From Microlunatus flavus (GTDB lineage: Bacteria > Actinomycetota > Actinomycetes > Propionibacteriales > Propionibacteriaceae), in contig NZ_FOFA01000002.1 in assembly GCF_900110855.1 (NCBI RefSeq), positions 434,001 to 498,000 of the forward strand: DNA of 64,000 nt, read 5' to 3'. Made by a program: the position numbers and the translations under genes. The notes beneath the pieces were generated by a model. The model searched no databases and was not told where the DNA came from. It was given only the letters and a program-made list of their open reading frames with translations. Of this stretch, positions 8,200-16,164 are shown piece by piece. Positions within the stretch are counted from its first letter, which is position 1, and each line of letters begins with the position of its first letter.

Positions 8200-8459
8200 C
8201 AGAGGGACTGGCCGTACGCCGCGGCGACGCGAGCGGCCTGGTTCAGCGCCTCGACGGCGGCGTCGACCTTGCTCTGAGCGTCCTGGATGGCCTGGACGAC
8301 CTCCTTGTCCTTGCTCTGAGCGCTACCGCCGATGGTGCTCTGGACCTGACCGGCGGCCTGCGAGAACTTCGCCTTGAAGGCCGACAGCTGGCCTCCGGTC
8401 GACTTCGCCTGCTGGGCGATGGATTCGATCTGGCCCTTGAGCTGACCGAGCTGAGACAT
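8199..8459 (-). CDS. Small WXG100-sized helical protein, paralogue A
   Basis: An 86-residue protein rich in Ala, Gln, Ser and Lys with heptad-like spacing, two predicted helices and a central IGGSAQ turn at residues 43-48, the same position as WXG in ESAT-6-like proteins. Related to the following gene. ATG 8459 has a TAGGAGAG site in which TAG is the stop codon of the gene before, so translation is tightly linked. No signal peptide or membrane segment. The family is not one I can name. Confidence 0.72.
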   Translation of the reverse strand: MSQLGQLKGQIESIAQQAKSTGGQLSAFKAKFSQAAGQVQSTIGGSAQSKDKEVVQAIQDAQSKVDAAVEALNQAARVAAAYGQSL

Positions 8460-8467
8460 CTTCTCTC

Positions 8468-8986
8468 CTAGTGTGCGAGGACGGTGAGCACGACGATGAC
8501 GACGAGCACGGCGGTCGCGGCTACGAGCCAGATCACGAGCCTGCTCTTGGCGCGCGGAGCAGGCAACGGTGCCGGGAGTGGTGCGAAGACAGCAGGTGGA
8601 GGCGCCGTCGCCAGCCGCGCCCTGCTGCGGAGCAGCGATTCGGCTGTCGAGCTCGCGTCCGTGGCCCACTGCGCCACGTCGCGGATCTGGCCCCGGATCT
8701 CGACGAGCGAAGTCGGCGCCTGCGCCTCTGAGACGCTGTCGTCGGCGGGTTCGGGCGGCAACCCCAGGAGGGTCCGCAGCTCTGCCAGCTGCCGTTCGAC
8801 GTCCTTCGCCTCCTGAGCCGAGCGCCCGTACATCCGCTGCTGCTCAGCCAGCCTGACCCTGGCCCGCTCCTCGGTAGCGGCAGCGGTCTCGACGGCTCGG
8901 CGAAGTGCTGCCCGCCGTCGCTGCTCTACAGTGCAGAGGGCTTCGACCGCTTCCACGTAGGTGGCGTACGTGTGGGAGTCAGGCAC
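8468..8986 (-). CDS. Tail-anchored coiled-coil membrane protein
   Basis: 172 residues: a long helical, charged region (about 5-75, rich in Arg, Glu, Gln, Ala), an acidic linker, a second helical region (92-125), a Pro-Ala stretch (128-145) and one C-terminal membrane segment (149-170) ending in AH. This topology would leave the coiled coil in the cytoplasm. GTG 8986 overlaps the ATPase gene by 8 bases. No known family recognised; it could tether the soluble ATPase to the membrane (inference). Confidence 0.72.
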   Translation of the reverse strand: MPDSHTYATYVEAVEALCTVEQRRRAALRRAVETAAATEERARVRLAEQQRMYGRSAQEAKDVERQLAELRTLLGLPPEPADDSVSEAQAPTSLVEIRGQIRDVAQWATDASSTAESLLRSRARLATAPPPAVFAPLPAPLPAPRAKSRLVIWLVAATAVLVVIVVLTVLAH

Positions 8987-11684
8987 GGTCAGCCGTTCCG
9001 ATGACGTCCTCGGGATCGAACGGCACAAGCCGCTGCGCGATCGTGCCCGCAAGACGGTCGAACCAGACGAAACGTGGGCTCACTACCGGTTCTCGCGTCG
9101 CATGGCCGGCGATGTCGGTGAGGTCGTCCCGCGACACGCCGGCGAAGGCCCACGCACGAACGCCGGAGGCGCGAAATCCGAGCTGCTCCTCGAGGACCGG
9201 CTTGCTCTGCCACCAGCCGATGGTCCAGGTTCCGCTGAGAGGCCCGCTCCTCAGCAGATCGCGCAGCGCCTCGCTGGGGAGCTCGTAGTCCGGTTCGGTG
9301 GCGGTGTCGAGGTCGACCGAGTCGAGCGCGACGGGGACGACGAGGTCGACCGAGCCCTTGTCCCGCCTCAACCGAAGGACGCTCTCCGCGACAGTGCCCC
9401 GTGCCTCGTGTCGAACTGCGTGGCCGCGTCGACGGAGATGCTCGACCAGGGCGCTGAGCCACGCGGCCGGGGCCGGTCCTTGGCTGTCGCCGTCGAGGAC
9501 GAGAACACGCGCATCCGGGCCGATGCTCTCGGCCGCCGTGACCACCGCCCGGACGAGGACGGAGATCGCCACCTCCCGCTGCGAGCCGACAACCGCCAAC
9601 GCCTGGTTGGGTGACCGCGTGAAGGTCAGGGTGGCGGCTCGGGCCTCGACGGCGACGGGGAGCCCGACCGCTGCGACGACGCCGCGCGAGGCATCCGCTC
9701 CGTAGCCGTTGACCGGCCAGGTGGCGAATGCGGTCGCCCTGAAGATGCTCGGTGGCCCTCCGTGCCCTTGCCGGAACAGCTGGACCTGCAGCTGCTCGAG
9801 GTAGTCCGGCTGGGCGAAGGCCACGGTGCCCAGCTTGTTCTTGTCGAGACTCCCCAGCGAGTCGTTGACCACCGCCTGTCCTCGGTGCTCGAGGTCGGCG
9901 GCGGCCAGGTTGTGTGGAGCGAGGAACGCCTGGGACTCGGCGGCGGTGTTCCTGAGCACGATTCGGTTGTGGAACTGGCTGAAGAGGGAGTCGGACTTCG
10001 TCGCGAGGCCGCGGATGCCGCTGAGGGCCTGGGACGCGAGGACGACGTGGATGCCGAAACCACGACCCGTTCGGGCGATGTTGTCGAGGTCGGCGGCCGC
10101 CGCCGCAGCCTGGTCGTCGTCGCCCTCGAACATGCGCTGGAACTCGTCGATCACGACCAGCATGCGCGGCAGGGTCCTGCCCGATCTTGCGCGGTACTGC
10201 CTCAGGGTCGTCGCCCCGTGAGCCTTCAGGAGCCGTGCGCGCTCGCTCATCTGCGCACGCACCCAGCTCAGGACGCCGAGTGAGTAGTCCGGGTCGAACT
10301 CCAGACCCAGGGCTCTGACGTGCGGGAGCCAGGCAGGGCTCTCACGGGTGGGACCCAGACGTGCGAACTCGACCCCGTCGCGCAGGTCGACCAGCACCAT
10401 CTCCAGCTCGGCGGGTGAGTACCGTGCCGCCAAGCTGTGGACCAGAACCAGGAGGAGGTTCGACTTCCCCTCGCCGACCGCGCCCCCGACGAGGGCGTTC
10501 GGCATCGGAGGGTTCTCGGCCCGCAGGCGGACAACCAGGTCCCCCCCGTCGGTGCTGCCGATGCAAGCCTCCAGACCCTCGTCGGCCTCAGCCATCCACG
10601 CATCGTCGATGGACTCCACGATGCGCCGGAAGTCGACCGAGGGGGCCGCGTCCTGCCGCGGGCGAGCGGTCAGGTCGGTGCTCAGCCGCCGGAGAAAAGA
10701 CTCACCGGCCCAGGTGTCGGGGGTCCAGGTCAGGCCGGGAGCCGTGCTCGCGGTCGAGGCGTCGCCGCGCAGGGTGATCGTTGCGTGCAGCGGGCTCGCG
10801 GCCGAGGTGGTCTCCTGGACCATCTCAATGATCAGCAGGCCGCGGTCGGAGGCGAGGCCGCGCAGCTGGTCCAACCGCGCTCGGCCGCGGTCCGTCAGGC
10901 CATTCGGGGGCGCACCGATGACGAGAAGCCTGAGCGGTGTCGCGGCGGCGAGCGGGTGGCCGGACCTCAGCGCGCTCCAATAGGTGTGCTGCCCAGCTGC
11001 CGTCAATCGGTCGTCCACTGCGGCCACGCTCGTGCGGAGGTCGTCGAGTGCGCCCTCGAGATCCTCCACGGACGTCAACGCCGGCGGAACGCTCGTCTGC
11101 GACACGGCGCGCAGGCCGGCCAGTGCGGCGAGGTCGAGGTCGAGGTCCGGGTCGAAGGTCAGCACACGCACTCGGAGCGGGTCGAACGCCGCGACCACGC
11201 GAGCAATCGTGTTGTGCACGAACGCCCTGAACTCGTCCCGGGCTGAGCTGGCGACGCGCCAGACGCCGGCGGAGAGCGGCACCGTCAGCGGGAGTGACTG
11301 CTGTTCGAGATCAACGGCACCGACCCGGATCCACTCCCCGGCCCGCTCGACGGGCAGCGTCGACCAGAGCTCGTCGTCCCAGGCTGCGGAGAGGTAACCC
11401 GGTGCTTCCCTCTCCAGCATCCTTTCCACCATCCTGGAGGCCGACGTCACAACCTCCTCGGCGTTCGACTCGATCGCCTTGCGGTCCCTCAGCAGCGCCT
11501 TCCTGGCCTCCTCCGTAGCGTGGGCGACGTCGTGCTCCGCCTGCCGGCGCCACTCCGCCTCGGAGCGTCGCAACCGCTCGCGCGCCGTCGCGAGCTGTCG
11601 GGTGCGATCGTCGAGCGCGGCGACCAGCGCACGGATCCGGTTCTCGACGTCAGCAGCATCCACCGCACTGGTCATCGCCCTCAC
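8979..11684 (-). CDS. FtsK/SpoIIIE-type (EccC-like) ATPase without membrane segments
   Basis: 901 residues. Residues 1-95 form a charged coiled coil; a domain of unknown type follows (about 100-370); the FtsK/SpoIIIE motor spans about 385-640 with Walker A GGAVGEGKS (Lys407), Walker B MLVVIDEF (Asp513, Glu514) and the sensor-like VVLASQALSG. A further region near 690-890 resembles a second P-loop domain in which the Walker A lysine is lost (VVGSQREVA). Tandem motors with inactive later copies are typical of EccC, the engine of type VII secretion, but the usual N-terminal membrane helices are absent. GTG 11684 overlaps the GrpE-like gene in a GTGA junction. Confidence 0.85.
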   Translation of the reverse strand: MRAMTSAVDAADVENRIRALVAALDDRTRQLATARERLRRSEAEWRRQAEHDVAHATEEARKALLRDRKAIESNAEEVVTSASRMVERMLEREAPGYLSAAWDDELWSTLPVERAGEWIRVGAVDLEQQSLPLTVPLSAGVWRVASSARDEFRAFVHNTIARVVAAFDPLRVRVLTFDPDLDLDLAALAGLRAVSQTSVPPALTSVEDLEGALDDLRTSVAAVDDRLTAAGQHTYWSALRSGHPLAAATPLRLLVIGAPPNGLTDRGRARLDQLRGLASDRGLLIIEMVQETTSAASPLHATITLRGDASTASTAPGLTWTPDTWAGESFLRRLSTDLTARPRQDAAPSVDFRRIVESIDDAWMAEADEGLEACIGSTDGGDLVVRLRAENPPMPNALVGGAVGEGKSNLLLVLVHSLAARYSPAELEMVLVDLRDGVEFARLGPTRESPAWLPHVRALGLEFDPDYSLGVLSWVRAQMSERARLLKAHGATTLRQYRARSGRTLPRMLVVIDEFQRMFEGDDDQAAAAAADLDNIARTGRGFGIHVVLASQALSGIRGLATKSDSLFSQFHNRIVLRNTAAESQAFLAPHNLAAADLEHRGQAVVNDSLGSLDKNKLGTVAFAQPDYLEQLQVQLFRQGHGGPPSIFRATAFATWPVNGYGADASRGVVAAVGLPVAVEARAATLTFTRSPNQALAVVGSQREVAISVLVRAVVTAAESIGPDARVLVLDGDSQGPAPAAWLSALVEHLRRRGHAVRHEARGTVAESVLRLRRDKGSVDLVVPVALDSVDLDTATEPDYELPSEALRDLLRSGPLSGTWTIGWWQSKPVLEEQLGFRASGVRAWAFAGVSRDDLTDIAGHATREPVVSPRFVWFDRLAGTIAQRLVPFDPEDVIGTADRA

Positions 11685-12172
11685 CGACCATCGGCCGGAC
11701 GGTCGTTCGCCGGCGGCACCCGTACGGCCGTGACGCGAGCCGGCTTGAGCACGATGCCGTCCTTCTCGTACCCGCCGCGGCGCAGCTCGGCGACCCGGAG
11801 CTCGGTGCCGTCGCCGTGTGCGGCGACCACTTCGTGGCGGAGCGGATCGACGGGATCGCCCTTGATCGGTGCTATCGGGGCGACACCCACCACCGATTCG
11901 AGCACGTCCTCCAGCTCGTGCCCGATCGACTCGACGAGGTCCGCGTCCGGGGCGCTGGTCCGTAGGCGTTCGATCACCATGGAGAGCGAATGGACGATCG
12001 GCTTGAGGGCGGCGGCCGACCTGGCCGCCTCAGCATTGTTCAAACGCTGCCCCAGGTCCTCGATCACGGCTTGCTTGGCCCGGTCGTCGAGGAGGCGGCG
12101 CCTGAACAGGTCCGTCAGGCCGTCCAGCTGCTCTGAGACCGTGGCCAGCGTGACCTGGTCGTCGGCCGTCAC
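11681..12172 (-). CDS. GrpE-like nucleotide exchange factor
   Basis: 163 residues with the GrpE plan: an N-terminal helical segment (FRRRLLDDRAKQAVIEDL), a middle helical part (residues 50-95) and a C-terminal beta region whose DPVDPLRHEVV, RRGGYEKDGIVLKPARV order matches the GrpE head that touches the Hsp70 nucleotide domain. GrpE drives ADP release from Hsp70. GTG 12172 overlaps the stop of the Hsp70 gene in a GTGA junction, so the pair is coupled. Similarity is weak in the helical part, so simple searches may miss it. Confidence 0.75.
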   Translation of the reverse strand: MTADDQVTLATVSEQLDGLTDLFRRRLLDDRAKQAVIEDLGQRLNNAEAARSAAALKPIVHSLSMVIERLRTSAPDADLVESIGHELEDVLESVVGVAPIAPIKGDPVDPLRHEVVAAHGDGTELRVAELRRGGYEKDGIVLKPARVTAVRVPPANDRPADGR

Positions 12173-13692
12173 TGGACGTCGAGGTTCGACACGGCGTCCC
12201 GCATACGCTCGATCTCGTCGTGGTCGAGGTTGCTCGCGCGATCGATCTCGAACTCCCCGAGGGCCTTGTCGTCGACCAGGTCCACGACCTCGATGTGCAG
12301 GATGCCGTCGATGTCGCACGCGAAGACCACGCGGAGGGGGGAGCCCTGCTCGGGGTGCCCTTGCAGCTTCAGCCGGGACGACCCGAGGATGCGGACGTAC
12401 CTGAGGTCCTCGTCCTCACCCTCCGTGACCTGGACGAGAAGCTCGGTCTGGTTCGGGGCAATGGTGTAGAAGACCTCGGACCTCTTGGTCGGGATCTTTG
12501 AGTTCGGCGGAACGACCAGGCTGTTGACGTCGCGCCCGGTGGTGGCGTCGATCGTCACCACGCCCAGCCCGTGCGACACCACGTCGCTGATTCCCAACGA
12601 GTGCCCGGCGGGTGTCACCGGGGTCGGTCGTCCACCGCCGCCTCCGCGGAGCGCGGCCACGATGGCGGCTCCCTTGGCGACGGCTTCGTCGGGGTGGATC
12701 GACTGGTCGGGTGCGCGCCCGGTGAGCCGGGTCAGCATCTTCACGACCATCGGCATCCGGGTCGAGCCGCCGACCAGCAGCACCTTGTCGATGTCGGAGA
12801 AGGAGAGCCCTGCACCGTCGACGACGTCCTCGACGAGCATCTCGGTGCGCGCCAGGAGGTTCTCGGTGATCCCCTCGAACGTCTCGCGCGTCAGCACGAG
12901 CTTCGCGTTCCGGCCTCCGGCCGACACGAAGACCGGAGCCTGCTCGGAGCTGCTGAGACGGTGCTTCGCCTGCTCGGCCCGGTCACGCAGCTGCGCCTCC
13001 TGCTCGGCGCCTTCGACCGTCTGCCCCGTCTGGGCGGCGAACTCGGCCTTGATCCAACCGATGACGGCGTTGTCGAAGTCGAAGCCCCCGAGGTTGCGAT
13101 CGCCGTCGGTCTGGAGGATGTCGAAATCGCCGTCGCGCGCCTTGAGGAGCGTGACGTCGAACGTGCCGCCACCGAGGTCGTACACGAGGACGGTCCCGTT
13201 GTAGTCCTGCTCGACGCCGAAGCTGACGGCCGCCGCGGTGGGCTCGTTGATCACCGACAGCACCGACAGTCCGGCGATCTCCCCGGCATCCCGGGTCGCC
13301 TTGCGCTGAGCGTCGTCGAAGTACGCCGGAACCGTGATCACGACGTCCTTCACCGTGGATCCCAGCACCTGTCCGGCGTCGGCGGCCAGTCGCTTGAGGA
13401 TGATCGCCGAGATGCCTTCCGGCGTATAGCTCTCGTCGCCGACGCTGGGGTAGAAGCGCCACGAGTCGCTGCCCATCTGGCGCTTGACGAACTCGACGAC
13501 GTCGTCGGGAAAGGCCGCTCGCTGCAGCTTGGCCTGCTGGCCGACGACCGCCTCGCCGCCGTCGAACAGCACCACCGAGGGCGTGATGCTCTGGCCGTCG
13601 CTGTTGCGCAGGATCTCGGGCTGCCCCGACGCGTTGATCGTCGCCACTGCACAGAAGGTCGTGCCGAGGTCGATCCCGACCGGGTTCGCCAT
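12169..13692 (-). CDS. Hsp70/DnaK-family chaperone with shortened lid
   Basis: 507 residues, against about 610-640 for housekeeping DnaK. The nucleotide-binding domain is complete: GIDLGTTFCAVA, VPAYFDDAQRKAT, YDLGGGTFDVTLL and VGGSTRMPMV. A beta substrate-binding domain follows (about 380-480). The protein stops just after the first lid helix (LDHDEIERMRDAVSNL). The second gene of the train, one base after the J-like gene. Together with its own J-like and GrpE-like partners it looks like a dedicated chaperone set, not the general heat-shock DnaK. Confidence 0.92.
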   Translation of the reverse strand: MANPVGIDLGTTFCAVATINASGQPEILRNSDGQSITPSVVLFDGGEAVVGQQAKLQRAAFPDDVVEFVKRQMGSDSWRFYPSVGDESYTPEGISAIILKRLAADAGQVLGSTVKDVVITVPAYFDDAQRKATRDAGEIAGLSVLSVINEPTAAAVSFGVEQDYNGTVLVYDLGGGTFDVTLLKARDGDFDILQTDGDRNLGGFDFDNAVIGWIKAEFAAQTGQTVEGAEQEAQLRDRAEQAKHRLSSSEQAPVFVSAGGRNAKLVLTRETFEGITENLLARTEMLVEDVVDGAGLSFSDIDKVLLVGGSTRMPMVVKMLTRLTGRAPDQSIHPDEAVAKGAAIVAALRGGGGGRPTPVTPAGHSLGISDVVSHGLGVVTIDATTGRDVNSLVVPPNSKIPTKRSEVFYTIAPNQTELLVQVTEGEDEDLRYVRILGSSRLKLQGHPEQGSPLRVVFACDIDGILHIEVVDLVDDKALGEFEIDRASNLDHDEIERMRDAVSNLDVQ

Positions 13693-13693
13693 G

Positions 13694-14842
13694 TCAGAGC
13701 CCCCTCTTGTTCTGCTTCCACTTCGGCACGTAAAGCAGCTTCCACCACAGGAAGCCGAGTCCGAGGCCGACGATCAGCTCCAGGAACCCGACGCCGGCGT
13801 TGCTCCGAGCCATGTTCCCGACACCCTCGATCACCAAGATGATGGGGGCGAAGAAGAGGATGATGGCGCAGCAACCGATCAGCGCCATCGGGCCGCCGCC
13901 CCACATCCCGCCCAGGAGAGCCCACGGAGGGCGGAACGACTTCTTCTCCATCGCGTCCAGGTATCGCAGGACGTGGTTCGACCGGTCCCGCACCTCGGCG
14001 TCCACGATCTTCAAACCGATGGCGCGCATGCAGAAGGCGCGCATCGTGTTGATCTCCTCCTGCGACTTCACGATGTACCCGTCGCGGGTCTTCGACTGCG
14101 GGACCTGCTCAGCCATGTCGACCAGGACGCTGCCCAGGTAGTAGTTGGCGTTGGGGTCCGCGGGGTGCTTCTTGTGCACCGCCTCGACCACGGGCAACGC
14201 CAGCTCCGGCCTCCCGTTCGAGGCGTACACGCCGCCGACGGCGAGCTCGTACACGGGGTTGCTGGGATCGCAGGTGCCTGCGCGTCGGTACTCGGTGATG
14301 GCGTCGTTGTAGGAGTCCATCTGCTCGTGCACCAGACCGAGGTTGAAGTGGTACTCGGCGCTGTTGTCGTCCAGCGCGGTCGCCTGCTTCGCCTCGTACA
14401 GAGCGTCCTGCCAGAGACCCAGACCGGCGTTGGCCCGCGAGCGGATCCACCAGGTCTTCGCGTTCTGGCCCTCGACGTGGGTCGCCTCCCGGGCTGCGTA
14501 CGCGGCGGAGTGGTAGTCCGCGAGAGCGAGGTAACCCTCGGCCCGCTCGAGCCACGTCTGGCCGTTGCCGCTGTCGGGTGAGGAAGAGGGGATCTCGGCC
14601 TGCTTCACGCCTCCCGAGAGCTGCTGGTCGTAAGCGGCGCGCTTGCCAGGGTTGAGAAGCACCGACCGCGCCTGGTCGATCTGCTTGACCTTGACCTCGG
14701 CCTCCTGGCGGCTACCGAGGTCTGCGGCTTCTGTCCGCTTGCGCCATTCGCGCATCGCCTTCTTGACCGCGGATCCGATCGCCTCCGCGTCTGCGTTGCG
14801 AGCGACGCCCAGGACGGCGTAGTAGTCGACGTCGACGGCCAT
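13694..14842 (-). CDS. J-domain-like TPR membrane protein lacking the HPD motif
   Basis: 382 residues. Residues 6-75 resemble a J-domain (DYYAVLGVARNADAEAI, then KRAAYDQQL), but the HPD tripeptide expected near residue 36 is replaced by REWRKRTEA. A linker leads to TPR-like helical repeats (about 97-245; for example AEYHFNLGLVHEQMDSYNDA) and two membrane segments near the C-terminus (319-340 and 351-372). ATG 14842 follows AAGGAG. First gene of the train. It may hold the Hsp70 at the membrane and recruit clients through the TPRs (inference). Confidence 0.85.
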   Translation of the reverse strand: MAVDVDYYAVLGVARNADAEAIGSAVKKAMREWRKRTEAADLGSRQEAEVKVKQIDQARSVLLNPGKRAAYDQQLSGGVKQAEIPSSSPDSGNGQTWLERAEGYLALADYHSAAYAAREATHVEGQNAKTWWIRSRANAGLGLWQDALYEAKQATALDDNSAEYHFNLGLVHEQMDSYNDAITEYRRAGTCDPSNPVYELAVGGVYASNGRPELALPVVEAVHKKHPADPNANYYLGSVLVDMAEQVPQSKTRDGYIVKSQEEINTMRAFCMRAIGLKIVDAEVRDRSNHVLRYLDAMEKKSFRPPWALLGGMWGGGPMALIGCCAIILFFAPIILVIEGVGNMARSNAGVGFLELIVGLGLGFLWWKLLYVPKWKQNKRGL

Positions 14843-14997
14843 GCGGGTTCTCCTTCGAGACCACGGAAAGCATTGGCTGCGACTCCGAGCAATCCGCCCG
14901 GTGCCGCCATGAGGTGTGCTGCAACTCCGCTCGCGGCTCACGTGGAGAAAGGGCAAAAGACCCTTGTGTGAGAGCGCGGGCGGTGTTCAGCGCGCCA

Positions 14998-15027
14998 AAC
15001 TTAGGGTCTCTATGCCCTGGGTGTCAG
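14998..15027 (-). promoter_or_regulatory. Candidate promoter of the chaperone-ATPase gene train
   Basis: On the minus strand CTGACA (15027-15022), an 18-base spacer and TAAGTT (15003-14998), about 155 bases before the ATG at 14842. A reasonable but not perfect match to a housekeeping promoter; the second hairpin of the region overlaps its -35. Confidence 0.35.
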
Positions 15028-15152
15028 CAGGGCAGGAAAATCACCTGCCGGGCATTTCTCTTGTTCACATTGTTTGTTTTCGTTCTTCGCGTTCGTGGTC
15101 CGTGAATGGATCAACGAGGAGGACGAGTGGGCTGCGCGGGGGCTGGTGGTCG

Positions 15153-15158
15153 TACGCT
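15153..15158 (+). promoter_or_regulatory. -10 box of the DUF2752 gene
   Basis: TACGCT ends six bases before the GTG at 15165, and no ribosome site is visible, as for other leaderless-looking genes of this window. Confidence 0.45.
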
Positions 15159-15164
15159 CGGCGC

Positions 15165-15572
15165 GTGCCTGACAGCCCGACGCGACGCGGTTCACGCCTG
15201 GTGAACGTGACGCTGCTCGAAGGTGCCGTCCTCGCATCGGGCTCGGCTGCCGTGGCCTGGGCCACCCACTTCCCCTGCCCGCTCTACGTCACGACCGGAT
15301 GCTGGTGCGCGTTCTGCGGCTCGACGCGTGCGGTGCAGGCCCTGCTGCACGGCCAACCTGCGGACGCCGTGCGCGACAACGGCCTCACCGTGCTGATCGT
15401 GGCGTTCGCCGCGACCCGGCTACTGCTCTGGACGATGGGTTGTGGCCGTGTTGTCGAGATGGTCGACGGTCTGATCGCAAGGGTCGACATGCGTATCTGG
15501 ACGGCTCTGCTGCTGGTGTGGACCGTCGTGCGTAACCTCCCGGCGTTCACCGCCCTGGGGCCTGCGGCATGA
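15165..15572 (+). CDS. DUF2752 membrane protein
   Basis: 135 residues. The family signature is clear: CPLYVTTGCWCAFCGSTRA followed by LLHGQPADAVRDNGL, with three cysteines in the conserved segment. Three hydrophobic segments are visible (near residues 12-32, 75-95 and 108-125). DUF2752 proteins are small membrane proteins of unknown function. GTG 15165 is supported by a -10 box at the distance expected for a leaderless mRNA; a later GTG (VNVTLL) is the alternative. Confidence 0.8.
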   Translation: MPDSPTRRGSRLVNVTLLEGAVLASGSAAVAWATHFPCPLYVTTGCWCAFCGSTRAVQALLHGQPADAVRDNGLTVLIVAFAATRLLLWTMGCGRVVEMVDGLIARVDMRIWTALLLVWTVVRNLPAFTALGPAA

Positions 15573-15643
15573 TTCGGGAGCACCTGTCACTGAAGGGACT
15601 CGCCAGCCCGTTGCTGCCAACAGAGATCCGGGAGAGCTGACCA

Positions 15644-16051
15644 GTGGTCCACTCCCTCGTCTACGTCAGCGCGGCGTCGCCGACGCTGACGCGCGCCGAG
15701 CTGCGCCGGCTGCTCGACCAGAGCCGCAGCCACAACGCGGCCGCCGACATCACCGGTCTCCTGCTCCTGCGCGCCGGGACGTTCCTGCAGTTCATCGAGG
15801 GCAGCCGGGAGGACGTCGAGACGCTGTGGGGCCGGATCCGTGTCGACGAGCGGCACCAGGACGTCACGCTGGTGCGCCGCCGCGACCAGGACGAGCGGCA
15901 CTTCCCGACCTGGTCGGTGGCCTTCGGCGACGTGGACCCGACCAGCGCCGACCCCGTCGAGGTCGAGATGCCGCCGCCGGAGGGGCCCAAGCAGCAGACC
16001 GACACCGAAGCCGCCTTCATCCTCGAGCTCCTCGACGTCTTCGACCCGTGA
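15644..16051 (+). CDS. BLUF-domain blue-light sensor, short form 1
   Basis: 135 residues, a lone BLUF domain with a short acidic tail. BLUF binds FAD; the photocycle residues are present: Tyr7, Asn31, Gln49 (FLQFIEG) and Trp90. Residue 92, usually Met, is Val (WSVAF). GTG start. The output partner must be another protein, since no effector domain is attached. The next gene is a paralogue. Confidence 0.9.
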   Translation: MVHSLVYVSAASPTLTRAELRRLLDQSRSHNAAADITGLLLLRAGTFLQFIEGSREDVETLWGRIRVDERHQDVTLVRRRDQDERHFPTWSVAFGDVDPTSADPVEVEMPPPEGPKQQTDTEAAFILELLDVFDP

Positions 16052-16152
16052 CGCACAGACCGCCACCAGCCGGCACCTGACGGTTCGCCGAGACTTCGAC
16101 CGCCCAGCCTGAATTCCCCCCGCCGGGGCTGGGATCGGAGCCGCGCAGCTCG

Positions 16153-16158
16153 TACGGT
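16153..16158 (+). promoter_or_regulatory. -10 box of the second BLUF gene
   Basis: TACGGT ends six bases before the GTG at 16165, fitting a leaderless transcript and separate expression from the first BLUF gene. Confidence 0.45.
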
Positions 16159-16164
16159 CCTGCC

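Larger units (their letters stand above)
14843..15164. other. 322-base intergenic region with A+T-rich stretch
   Basis: Lies between the divergent J-like gene and the DUF2752 gene. It contains a small hairpin AAGGG-CAAAAGA-CCCTT near 14950, a second hairpin TGCCCTG/CAGGGCA (15013-15034) and an unusually A+T-rich stretch near 15045-15095. No coding frame is convincing. Confidence 0.6.

Noticed and set aside
12169-13692. Housekeeping dnaK operon
   Set aside because: The Hsp70 lid is truncated, no HspR or HrcA gene or HAIR/CIRCE operator is seen, and the J partner lacks HPD.
6894-14842. Standard type VII (ESX) secretion locus
   Set aside because: EccB, EccD, EccE and mycosin are all absent, the ATPase has no membrane helices, and the small proteins lack WXG and YxxxD/E.
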